Shown piece by piece: positions 54,487 through 64,000 of a stretch of 64,000 bases of DNA. Both the position numbers and the translations under genes were made by a program. Position 1 is the stretch's first letter. Every line of letters starts with the position of its first letter. Source of the stretch: Bisporella sp. PMI_857 (taxonomy: Eukaryota > Ascomycota > Leotiomycetes > Helotiales > Helotiaceae); NCBI GenBank assembly GCA_021307315.1, contig JAJSPD010000007.1, forward strand, positions 930,001 to 994,000, written 5' to 3'. Below the pieces are notes generated by a model. That model saw only the letters and a program-made list of their open reading frames with translations. It had not been told where the DNA came from and made no database searches.

Positions 54487-56385
54487 TCAGATGATTGTTA
54501 CTGTCCTTTCCTGCCACTGTTCAGATACAAATACAGATCTTTTAGTCCCCATGCCCCACCGCTCGTACACATTTGTGTCTTCAGAGCTGACAATTAAAAG
54601 CAGGAAATAACATGTTGTACGACGGGAGCCAGTTTCACCGAGAAGAAGCCAGTAGAGATTGGGAGGCGGAGCTTCTCGTGGATAATCCGGATAAATGGAG
54701 TATTCTCGTGTATGTCGATGTGCTATTGATGGCGATAGATTTTCACCGACTGGTCCTCTAACACGAATCCATCCCCGAACAACCTGGCCGAAAGGATCAC
54801 CGATGGGCTCTACAACTGCATCTAGAACCTCAACCTTTTTTCTGGTGGAGATTCTTGGCAAATTTATAAGAAAGTATACGCCGGTGTTGATTGAACACCA
54901 AGACCATGATGGCGCAATGTAGTCCTTTGGTCTTTCTCCGCCCTCGTGATCAGGTCTGAACCAGCTTAAAGTGTACCAGAGACCTTCAAGCCAAAGGCCT
55001 GCTAGGTAAGGGGAGCACAAGTCGTCCGCGAAAAGTCTTGCTAGGGCTGAAATCGCAGGAATTCGGTCAGTGGGGAAGGTAATTCTGGCACGAGAGTATT
55101 TTTCGACGAATTTGTGACACCAAGCATGCAGACGATCCTCCAGCTTCTTTTCGGACCGCATTTCAAGAAGTTGACCAGGTATTAGAGAGCCATGATGTCG
55201 GGGCACCTTGTCTTCCCCAGCAAATCCCTCTCTGCATTCCCAAAAGAGCTGATTCTGTGTAAAATGGAGGTTTCGCCGGGATAGAAACCTCTCCTGAAAT
55301 GCCCAGGCTCGACCAGCTAAATGACTAGAATCCAGGTCCTGATGGCCGGAGGAGCCCCAGGGGGGGAAGTATAAACAGCTTTGTTGGCCACTGGATAGTA
55401 CACTAGTGATACAAACTGTCTCCTCCATCTCGAATCCCGGCGGTGCATCAATGGCTTTGAAGCAGCCGCCCTCCGGGTTCGGGCTCCAGTCAGCCGAAAT
55501 GGTTAAATGGGAGTTGCTGTAAACGTATGACATGCTGGTGGCTTCGCGAGCCCAGTCCTCTTTTGAATCTTGAATGATGCACAAACTATCAATCCAGAGG
55601 TACCGAATTTCGAGAGAGCGACAGACTGTTATAGCATCACGGTACGTTTTGGGGAGGTCTGTGTATAGAATCCTGTCTCTTAGATCACGAAGGGCGCGCA
55701 TGGTTGCTTGGCATTTTGTATTACCACTCGCTCCCCAGCAGTGACTGAGCGTTGCAAACGGACTATCACGAATCGGAATTTCTATGAGCCGAATATCCAA
55801 ACAGTTGTTGCCAAAAGCCTGCAAGTCAAGCAACCGAGTTGGATAAAAAGTGCTTCTCTCGTCAATTACATCTGCAGCATCTCGAGGACTGTTCTCAGAT
55901 TGGCTGGCGACAAAAAGGCTTTTGCCGCAGCTATGGCTCTCAAGGCAATGTTTGAGCCACCCTTTGGCGATGGATAGAGTAGGTTGAGATCCGCTGGATG
56001 CCATCGATCTCAACTCAGGGATACCATAGTGAATTGCGGCAGGATCCCCTATGGCTAATTTAGCAAAACAACTGCCATTGAAGGCATCGCAGTTCTAACC
56101 TTCTTGGGTGACTACCGCACTGGTATATCTCCAGCTCCCGGCTCCCAAATCTGTCATGAGATACCAAGTGACAAATCCCGTCAATGATTGAATCTGCGAA
56201 GATAGTGCGACTCGAATAGGCTTGTCCTCCACCGCAGAGACGAATAGATTTCTGCATAGAAGGCACGACGTCGAAGCCAGCTGTTTACATGTATGGAGGA
56301 AGCCATCAGATGCAGCGAGCGATTCGATGTTCATTCGGCTGCAAGTAGCACAAATCTTTCCAGTGGCGGTGAAGATTGGTCCCAT
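54487..56385 (-). CDS. HET-domain protein (617 aa, two exons)
   Basis: Exons are 56385-56100 and 56054-54487. The 45-bp intron (GTTAGA, GCTAAAT branch site, ATTAG) is phase 1. The N-terminus has zinc-ribbon-like cysteines (ICATCSRMN, TSCLLCRNLF). The HET core follows: FATLSHCWGASGNTKCQATM near residue 197, LPKTYRDAITVCRSLEIRYL, WIDSLCIIQDSKEDWAREAT, YVYSNSHLTISAD, RAWAFQERFLSRRNLHF and APSWSWCSIN. It has the standard length and order for single-domain HET proteins, which mediate vegetative incompatibility and cell death. It has no extra N-terminal repeats, unlike the HET protein at 44446. The reading frame is intact. Confidence 0.85.
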
Positions 56386-57593
56386 CCTCGTCTCCTTATC
56401 GAGAGACTGAGAATCCGAGATAGAGGGCTGTCAACTTGAAGATTTTTTAGTGTCCAATGATTAAACGCTGCATGGGTAGTTGGAAGCAGGTTTAGAGGTG
56501 AGGTGTTGAGATGGTTGAGAAGTTTGAAGAGAAGCGAAAGAGGAAAGTCCGAGTTTAGGCATCACCAACCATCACCTGATTTGGACGGTGGCCGATAATT
56601 CGCTGGGTCAAATTTATAGCTTTCGAAAACGCCTTGAAAGTCTTTGACAATGAGCACGATTCATATATATTAGAGTAGGAGAATCCACCATGCTAGTTGG
56701 AGATCTTCAACCGGCTGGAAGAGATCCTCCATGTCGTGCCGGCTGGAGAGCTTTCCAAAGTTGAGCTTAGAGGTCTGGATTTGTGACTTGGGAATGAGAA
56801 TGAAGATTTAAATCTGGGCACAGAATTGATGAAGATGGAAGAACTCGAATAAATAACCAATTTTGGAGATTGCTGGGAGTTAAGAAGATGAAGAATTGAG
56901 GTTGAAAGGAGGGAAGCGACAAGACACCCCCAAATGCCTTTTGACAGTTCTTGCGATGCTGTCACGTGATCTAGAACTGATAAGTCAAGGTGGCCATCAA
57001 TCGATAACCGGCTAGATGTTGACCATTCGTGTCCATAAGCATTGGGTAATTGCATTGATAAGTTAGATAGTCGAGCAGTTCTTAAGTCACTCTGTTATGT
57101 TATTAAAGGAGACTACCCGTAAATCAGTGCGAGGGCGACGACAAGAACGTAATTATCTAGTGGCAAGCGTTCAGAGTGTTCAAGAGTAGCCGCGAAATAC
57201 GACTTATATAGATTATAACATATGTCCATGTGTGCATAGAGTCTAAGTTGCTTAAAGTCAAAGTGGCGGGTTTCTCGCTACGCAGGGATGGACGTTATAT
57301 AGAATTTAAAAAATTACTTTATTTCTTGGAGAGTTTTAGAGAACCATTTACTTATATACTACTTTAGAATCGCCACTTGTCTTTGAGCGTTTTCTAGAAA
57401 GTATAGTATTTAATGGATTTGCCACGAATCCATTGATCCTCTGTATAGCCAATACAGGTGTCTGGTCCCAGAGTGACTAATAGAGCTTCGCCGCTGCTTC
57501 AAGGTATGCTGCTTGGCTGATGATATTTGCATCTTTCTTAAGTGCCGACTCGTATGTGATGGTTCCGGCGATCTAGCTTGAGGGCAGTAAGCA
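56386..57593. other. Intergenic with a degenerate repeat
   Basis: No gene-like frame with motifs. About 57110-57300 resembles 61855-62175 in scattered blocks (GAGTGTTCAAGAGTAG, CATAGAGTCTAAGTTGCTT, CGCAGGGATGGACGTTA), suggesting two decayed copies of one repeat family. Confidence 0.4.
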
Positions 57594-57842
57594 TGGTATA
57601 CTGGGACCTATGCAGAAATTGCTAACATCAAGCGTGGCCACATGGTCGGTTTCGAAGATGTCACTGAGGAGTTTGCGCCAGAGTTTTGTGACCTTAAGGA
57701 TCTGGCTGAGGAGTTGAGGAACACTCTTTTTCGCAGCCGAGATCTGGCACCTTTTACAGGAACATACAAGGATCGCAGCATCATGTACGATGGGATGATC
57801 AATGCATTCAATAAAGCAATCAGCCATTTAGGAAAGGAGTAA
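57594..57842 (+). pseudogene. FunK1 kinase C-terminal fragment
   Basis: The frame starts at WYTGTYAEIANIKRGHMV and ends IMYDGMINAFNKAISHLGKE plus a stop. It matches the last 80 residues of the FunK1 gene at 5305 (WYTGTYTEIANTKQGHVV, IMYDGMIMAFNAAIGRLGKE). A TAA lies in frame two codons upstream, so the catalytic domain is absent. Homology continues past the stop codon into the 3' flank (GACTTATTGTGTAATACAT and beyond), so this is a piece of a segmental duplication rather than a short gene. Confidence 0.85.
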
Positions 57843-58294
57843 CAGGCAAATTCATAGGCAAGATGAGGACTAACTTTCGGCATTGTGAGGCGTTTATTCC
57901 CTCATTTCTTTTTTTTTTGGGAAACATTCATTTCGGGAGTCTAGGAAAATGTGTAATATAATGATACCACGACTTATTGTGTAATACATCAATTAGTTCC
58001 GTTAAACACGTTACACCTCATCTGCTTCTGATGCGAACCTCTCTAGCATCTCATCCCTGGCTTCGCTTTTAATGCCGCTTCCTTCCACCGTACCCGCACA
58101 CGCGATGAACTCGCCGACTGAAGATAAGGTCCCTTTTAGACATTCATCCCGGCAGTGCCAAAGGACAAGAGGGCTCGCTGAGTTTGAGCTGCTTCCTGAC
58201 CGCTTGTTAACCACAAACACTTGAGAACTCTGGGCCTGAGGCTTACATATCCAGGCAGCAGAGCTCGTTTGACCGCTCTCTCTACTCCTCAATA

Positions 58295-59030
58295 CTACTG
58301 TGAGGTATTTGTTTGTATTGAGAAGTCCTTAGCTAATGATGTGGCCCACTTCATATGTTCTGCTTTCCTAATTACCTCGAACATGTCTTGAACCCACTGT
58401 CTCTCTACCCCCCCCTCAGGCAAAGTATCGAACGCAGCACGAAGATGGCCCACCATTCGAGTAGCGTGATTTGGGACTGCTCGTATAGAATATTCTGTAC
58501 TCCTACAGATGAGACACGCTAGGTCATATCGCTCATAGGGTTCCAACTTTCCTTCCGTCCGCATATCAACAGATGAGATTGTAAGAAGAGCGCTATAGTA
58601 TAAGCAGAGCGCACGTGCAAGTTCGGGTTCATGGTAGGTGATTGTAGTTGGAGAAATGAGTTCTCCACTTAACTGGTCTCGACATCGGAAGATTGGAAAC
58701 TGGATATCTGAGGCCAAGGGAGGCTGCAGTCCTCCTGAAAATCCCAAAGGCCCGCTAATTGGGTCTGCATGTTGTACCTTCCACTTATGTAGACAACACT
58801 CAATACCAGCCACTGATGCCTGTAATATAGTTCGTTGACTTAGTATTTGGGCGTGTGATATAGAATTTGCCTTTGTAGCTGCTTTAAGGCTATCATAACA
58901 TGCAAGGAGGGCGGGAATGTCTGCTATGACGTCCAGGAGATGTTGCACAAAACCTTTTGGGCTGGTAGACCAAGGAATTGTCTTCCATTCCTCCCTTGCA
59001 AGAAACGTTGGAGATCGGCAGCCTATAGCT
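58295..59030 (-). pseudogene. C-terminal half of a fungal Zn2Cys6-type regulator (DUF3468-like)
   Basis: Reads CRSPTFLAREEWKTIPW, then QHLLDVIADIPALLACYDSL, TYHEPELARALCLYYSALLT, YDLACLICRSTEYSIRAVPN and VERQWVQDMFEVIRKAEHMK. The FLA..EW..IPW and HL.DI....P.LL..YD order is typical of the C-terminal part of Zn2Cys6 proteins with a DUF3468-like domain. No zinc cluster or middle domain can be found between 59030 and the next gene, so this copy is 5'-truncated. Confidence 0.55.
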
Positions 59031-59585
59031 GTAGTGATCTAGATGCTTATTAATATTTTTGAAATTTGTACAGCTGAGTATCTGGGCCGTACCAAATAAT
59101 TACGATAACATAGGTTTCCTAAGAAGATATCAGAAAGATCGATCGGTCGGACTCTGCGAACAAGGAGTTGGACGAGAACAAAGATCCATTGTATCGCACA
59201 ACAACGGGTGCCGACCTTCGGGGCGTTTTCAGAACGGTGGTCAGCCACGGGGTATTGTTCTTCCGCGCCCCTTACTGTACAGGGGATTGATTACATAATA
59301 TGGTCTAAGCGCGATGCAACTTCAAGCTGGCCGACCAAAAAGAGCCGCAACCAAGTGCATATCTAAGATCCTTGGTCCAGTACTGTCAAGAGTCAGGTTC
59401 ACACTATTCTCATAATAAATCAGCAAATTAGAGTACAACCAGCTGTTGGCTTACGTCAATTGCCCGTGTGCTGTCATCTGCCCACCCCGATTACTCCCCC
59501 CAAACTCCGGGACGTCATCTGTTCATCGGCCGCGAATCCGCCTCCACGACAACGCACAATAGTACGTATTGTAGGTTAGAGCAAT
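59031..59585. other. 5' flank of the Zn2Cys6 factor
   Basis: No gene-like frame. It holds the presumed promoter of the gene at 59586. Confidence 0.4.
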
Positions 59586-61593
59586 ATGGATGTTGAAAAT
59601 GGCAACCGAAGACGAAGGGGGGCGGCTTTTGTTACTAACAATGCTTGCAATGAATGTAAAAAGAAGAGAGCCAAGGTACCTATATCCCGGCCCGATCTAG
59701 CAAAATATATTTCAATAATGCCTTCATAGTGTGATGGACATAACCCATGTGCAAGATGTGCAGCTCACGGTAATGTGACTTGTCGTTACGAAATTCCTGT
59801 CCGAGCAAGCAAAGAATCTCTAAAGGCCGAGATCGATAATTTACAAGCATATCGCCAGTCGAGCCAGCATATATTGGACTCGTTAGCCTCGAATAAACAA
59901 CGCGAGTATATTTTAGGAGGTTTACAAGATGGGACAAGTGTAGAAGATATATCGCAAGGCTTGGAAAAGCGGGAACACTTATTGGACTCCTCGACAGTCC
60001 CTTTCCCCGGATCTGAACCTAATCTCAACCAGCAGATTGGCAACGATATAGCCGTGGAGGACAGTATCCAGAACAGCAGAATGTGGACTGAAGTGACAAC
60101 GGATACAATTCTTATCGAACATCTTATTTCTTTATACTTTTGCTGGGAATACCCGATATTCGCTAGTCTGACTCGACGCCATTTTCTCAGAGATTTCCAC
60201 TCAGGTCGACGTAGATACTGTTCATCCCTTTTGCTCAATGCTATCCTAGCAGTTGGTTACCAGTTCTCAAGCGACTCTGTACGCAGTAATGGGTGCATAG
60301 TAGCTGCTAATTGCTTTTCCAAGGAGGCGGAGCGCTTACTAGAGCTTGAGCAAGAACTTCCTTCGTTGACGACTATTCAAGCATTAAGTATAATGTCTGT
60401 TTTTGAAGCAAGCAGAGGAAGGAGCGAGCAGAGCGCGTTTTACTGTGGGCAAGCAATTCGTATGGTTGTAGAACTGGGGTTACATATGGACGTTGATATA
60501 GCTCACTTACCTAGCGACGAACGTGAGGTACGTCGCGCTACAGCTTGGGGCGCGTTTGCATTAGACCAGTAAGACATTTTGATATATATCAGCTAACAGT
60601 ATACTAATAAATCCAAGTACGTGGTCTTTGATTCTGCGGTCTATTCCTCATCTGAGTCCGAAAGGGTTTCGGGCAGCCAAGCCATCTGTCCTCGAGAGTG
60701 AGGAAACCTTCGATTGGATTCCTTATACTGGCGAGAAAGACTCTTATAACACTACACTACAACAACAAGGCAATAGAAGTTCAGTATATATGGCTTTATG
60801 TAACCTATTCGAGGTTGTGCATAATTCCCTTTATATACTCCATGTGCCCGGAAAGGTCCTCGGAAGCTACGCCTTGATAGATATTTATGCTGATTATTTA
60901 GCCTGGCACAATTCCCTGCCCTCAGCTGTACGACAAGGACAAAATTCAACACCACCAGTGTTTTTTATCCAGTGGGGTTCTACCTTCTACTCTATTCTTG
61001 TGCTAGTAGGCTAACAAACATCTCAAAGTATATATTATAATTTCGCAATCCTCCTGTTGTTTTGCCCGTTCGTTAGACTTCGCATGCTCAATTCGGAAAT
61101 TGTACCGCTCGAAGTCTGTATTCAAGCTGCTCAAACCATAACCTCTCTGTTCGCTTCATACATCGAGCTCTACAGTCTACGGCGGACACCGTGTTTCATG
61201 CCTATCCTCGCCATGGCATCCAATATAATGCACGCCGTCCATGCCGAAATTCTAGGCACGCCCAATCTACAATTCCGTCCCAGTCTCTCCATCCTGCAAG
61301 AAATGGCATACTCTCACGGCTTTGCTAGGCGTGGTATTAAATATTTATATATTTTGGAGCAGCGCACGAGCCTTGCCACAGGACTGCAAAATGAGAGTAC
61401 TACCAAAGAGAGTCCATACCAGCACGTCAGATGCTCACTCAACTTCCTTGAATCAGGCATTGAAGATCTGCCACCAGATCAGGCTGACCCTTTTTGTACT
61501 TCTATTTGCGCTCCGTTTCCAAGTCAGGTATTGCCTGTCGTATCACATAATATAGAGCTACAAAAGCTTGGATTCGAGCTGATAAATACATAG
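59586..61593 (+). CDS. Zn2Cys6 transcription factor with Fungal_trans domain (615 aa, four exons)
   Basis: Exons are 59586-59675, 59730-60568, 60618-60971 and 61029-61593. Introns of 54, 49 and 57 bp join in phase. The zinc cluster NACNECKKKRAKCDGHNPCA, then RCAAHGNVTC (C-x2-C-x6-C-x5-C-x2-C-x7-C) is complete, with the first intron between RAK and CDG. The middle domain shows LISLYFCWEYPIFASLTRRH, LLNAILAVGYQF and GQAIRMVVELGLHMD, the Fungal_trans (PF04082) pattern. The last exons give IYYNFAILLLFCPFVRLRML. It resembles NirA-like regulators in this region, but its target pathway cannot be told. No biosynthetic or catabolic gene lies next to it. It appears intact. Confidence 0.85.
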
Positions 61594-62103
61594 ATATTGA
61601 ATAATGTTTAGCTATTCTAGTTAATCTTTAATAATTGTTAATAATAAGATGATCATCATTTCTGCTTCACATGGTCTGCCTCGGTTTGCTGTCTGCGACG
61701 GTATACGGCAGCCACAAGGCCGCGATAACTTCTTAGTAGCCCTAAAGGACTCAGAGTCTCGTATAAAGATAGTTTATAAATCGACAAAGATAAAAGCTTA
61801 CGGTAGTGCTATAGTAAAAGAGTTCTATTATAACATAAAATAAGGCTCTCCGCAAATCAGGCGTGATGACGATAATGCGAATATAATTTTCTAGGCAGCT
61901 AGGCCAAGAGTGTTCAGGAGTAGTTATAGCATATAACTAATTTAAAACTTTGAAACCTTTCAATGTTTAGACAGAGTCTGAATTGCTTGCAGTCGAAGTA
62001 CTTAACATTTTTCTTGTTACGTGGGGTTTCAGTTGAATATTGGAAGAAGAAGTGATGATTTACTATCTAGAGGGCAGATACATCTATTTGTAGTAGCAAG
62101 GTA

Positions 62104-62134
62104 TGACTCATGTGACTATGGGTCACATGAGTCA
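62104..62134. repeat. Perfect 13-bp palindrome with TGACTCA ends
   Basis: TGACTCATGTGAC, a 5-nt spacer, then GTCACATGAGTCA. Each arm starts or ends with the AP-1/Gcn4-type site TGACTCA, and a CACGTGA core lies just to the right (62137-62143). Confidence 0.85.
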
Positions 62135-62324
62135 CATCACGTGACTGGGATCCAACAGTTTCTCGGCACGCAGGGACGGACGTTAACAATATTTACGTGG
62201 GTGCTAGCCTGCGGCTCACACAGTTGGAACCCTGAAGTGAGAACAAGTGTGATAATTCATTAAGACTGTCTATGAGAGGATACTTATAGTTGTAGCAGTT
62301 CCCCTATTACCCTAACGCCACGTG

Positions 62325-62375
62325 ACTGCCTACTAGGCAGTATTCCCAGTGGCACACCTGCCTGCTAGGCAGGTG
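62325..62375. repeat. Two neighbouring hairpins with the same core
   Basis: ACTGCCT ACT AGGCAGT (62325-62341) and CACCTGCCT GCT AGGCAGGTG (62355-62375) are perfect stems with 3-nt loops sharing TGCCT/AGGCA. Confidence 0.85.
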
Positions 62376-62650
62376 ACTCAATATCACCTGATCATAGGAT
62401 CCAACTCACACGAAGCCTTCGAAATTCATTAGAGTATTGGAATTTAATGAAGAAGCGTTAGGATGAGCAGTTGGTAAGTGTTGAGTGGATGAAATCAATA
62501 AAGTTTCAGTAGGGCCCAGCAAACACGTGACATGAAGCTATCAGAACAACAAAGTAGGATTAAGTGGACAGTGAACCGTGTAAAGGAAAGATTATAGGAA
62601 GAAAGAAACAGCTTGCATATAAATACATGTTAGAGGAAGACGTAAGTCTG

Positions 62651-63626
62651 CTATAGTATACGCCTCCGTTTAGCAACTGGGCTGCTATTCAGGCTTGAGG
62701 AACCAGAAACACCAGCTTGCAACCTCCACAACTTCAACAGACGGAACGTGGGTCCGGATACAGTCTTCCCAGAATTATTGGTGAAGACGTAGCTACCAAA
62801 CCAAGCTTGGACGGCGACCTTATCACCCGTGGCGAAACGAGAGGCATCTACGTCGTCGCCGTCATGATGGTCGTCAGTGCTTGCTCCATCGAAGGCAGCG
62901 GGAAAGGGGTCCCCTGGAGAGAAGGAAGGTGTGGTGATGTCCGACTCAGCCACCTTAAGACGTAAGGGATTCGTAACAGTGAGGTTTCCATCCCGCCGAC
63001 GAATTAAGACCTTCAAGACTTCGAGACATCTCTCTTCCACTTGTAACTGTAAGGAAAACTCAGGCTTCTCCAGGTTGAAATTGTTTACGGCACTCTTGAG
63101 TGTAGTGAACTGACCGAGTTGGCCTAGGAGAATAATACCTAAGGGGCCAAGTTCTTCATCATCGTATAAGTCGTCAGGTCCATTATGAGCCAGCCACTTT
63201 ATTCCATTTCTATCGAAAGCCTTCCACGAAAGCTTCGGATCCAGGCGTTCAAGATTTCCAATGTATACCCACTGGCCCCGAAAGTACGGAAGATTCGGGA
63301 CGCCGTCAAAGCTCAATGCTGGAGGAGTAGCTGGTTTCTTAGAAGGAGACGCATATGATGAGGGAGTGTGGGCTGAAATGGGTGTTTGTAGATCGACAGA
63401 ACCAGATTGATACGGGCTGGAGTAGATACAATCTAAGTAAGGCGCCATAGAACTGCGCGGTATCTAAGAAATCAACAGGTAGACATAACTGGGAACGTAG
63501 AGAACCTACAGAGAACGGGTCGGTAATATCAGTCGTATCGTCTTCATCAACGGTTTCTATCATAGGGGAACTATCTAACGTAACCGTGGACCTTCCGCTA
63601 GGGGTTTTGCGGGTACCAGCCATCAT
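62651..63626 (-). CDS. Hypothetical protein with a possible OB-fold end (309 aa, two exons)
   Basis: Exons are 63626-63510 and 63463-62651, with a 46-bp GTAGGT/TCTTAG intron and phase 0. The N-terminal 70 residues are disordered (TVTLDSSPMIETVDEDDTTD). The centre reads YFRGQWVYIGNLERLDPKLS, then ELGPLGIILLGQLGQFTTLK. The end, FATGDKVAVQAWFGSYVFT then SGPTFRLLKLWRLQAG, has the beta-strand spacing of an OB fold, as found in single-stranded-DNA-binding proteins. It closes with a nuclear-signal-like AKRRRIL. I do not recognise the family, and the OB-fold idea is inference. The gene appears intact. Confidence 0.65.
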
Positions 63627-64000
63627 AGGAGTGAAGATTTGTTGACGAGGAACAGTGAAGAGAATAAGAGGATTTTACATAGGTTTTACAAGAGAGCGAG
63701 GAAGCAAGATTGACGTAGGAAATAAGAGGCTACGTAGCAGAGGTAGAGATAAAAAAAGCAATACATGAAACAGAAAGCGATGGTATGGCGTCGGACGGCC
63801 GTAGCTGTAAGTGTCAGAGACCTCGTAACAATTGCCCAAAAGGGAGAGAAAAGCAATATATCATATCTTGTATCAAGAAAAGTCTAGTCACGGGGCAGAT
63901 ATGATACGTGGAATGAAGCGAAGAGTAACAATCAAGGTTAAGAAAGTTGTCCTACATGGTGGTATCAAGAATATGTTGAGATGTCCCACAGACTAATCGT
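63627..64000. other. 5' flank of the last gene
   Basis: Purine-rich sequence without a gene-like frame up to the window end. Confidence 0.4.

Larger units (their letters stand above)
61594..62650. other. Repeat- and hairpin-rich intergenic region
   Basis: Contains a decayed repeat related to 57110-57300 (61855-62175) and the palindromes at 62104, 62325 and 62355. No gene-like frame is seen. Confidence 0.5.

Noticed and set aside
58011..58292. Possible protein on the - strand next to the FunK1 fragment
   Set aside because: The sequence overlaps the duplicated FunK1 3' flank, has no motif, and the related flank at 8.1 kb does not keep a similar protein.
1..64000. Heavy repeat-induced point mutation as the general cause of gene decay
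   Set aside because: Some stops fit C-to-T changes (TGG to TGA, CAG to TAG), but deletions, frameshifts and a TGA in place of a Cys codon do not; local composition outside a few AT-rich patches is normal.

Overview
The window reads as nuclear DNA of a filamentous ascomycete (Pezizomycotina). The evidence is short 45-95 bp introns with GTnnGT donors and CTAAY branch points, HET-domain proteins, a FunK1 kinase, Zn2Cys6, C2H2 and bZIP regulators, DUF6594 fragments and small Cys-rich proteins starting Met-Cys. A Leotiomycetes-like host is my guess from overall style and is not proven. The region is accessory in character: few housekeeping genes, many broken genes, duplicated segments and transposon relics.

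Layout. 0-10 kb is kinase-rich: two small divergent kinase-like genes (973-1914, 4175-4984), a FunK1 gene (5305-7945) and the C-terminal part of an SRPK-like kinase (8277-9484), with two Met-Cys mini-proteins. 10-25 kb holds a coiled-coil relic, half of a zinc cluster, a RING plus patatin-like protein that has lost its patatin catalytic residues, a JmjC-SET fusion, a GH3 beta-glucosidase relic and a multi-span membrane protein. 23.5-34 kb is a transposon and pseudogene graveyard: a MITE-like element, a pogo-like transposase tail, a Ulp1-like protease relic, a zinc-knuckle ORF, a 6-phosphogluconate dehydrogenase-like scrap, a nonsense-mutated bZIP gene and a C2H2 gene. 34-44 kb has a FAD oxidoreductase pseudogene with an internal deletion, a secretory-type membrane glycoprotein, a DUF6594 tail and an intact AAA ATPase. 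44-56 kb has two HET-domain genes in opposite orientation; the first carries six copies of an undescribed N-terminal motif and is followed by a frameshifted ankyrin tract. 57-64 kb has a FunK1 C-terminal copy, a truncated regulator, an intact Zn2Cys6 factor and an OB-fold-like protein.

How the genes fit together. HET proteins, a pseudo-patatin with a RING, ankyrin repeats, an AAA ATPase, fungus-specific kinases and DUF6594 membrane proteins are typical of fungal nonself-recognition or programmed-cell-death repertoires. Their co-location suggests a birth-and-death island for such genes (inference). The most unusual intact items are the HET protein with six N-terminal repeats (44446-47365), the RING/pseudo-patatin protein (13239-16207) and the JmjC-SET fusion (16987-19644). 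Splice sites were placed by eye from reading-frame continuity and consensus. No search could be run, so family names rest on motif recognition.
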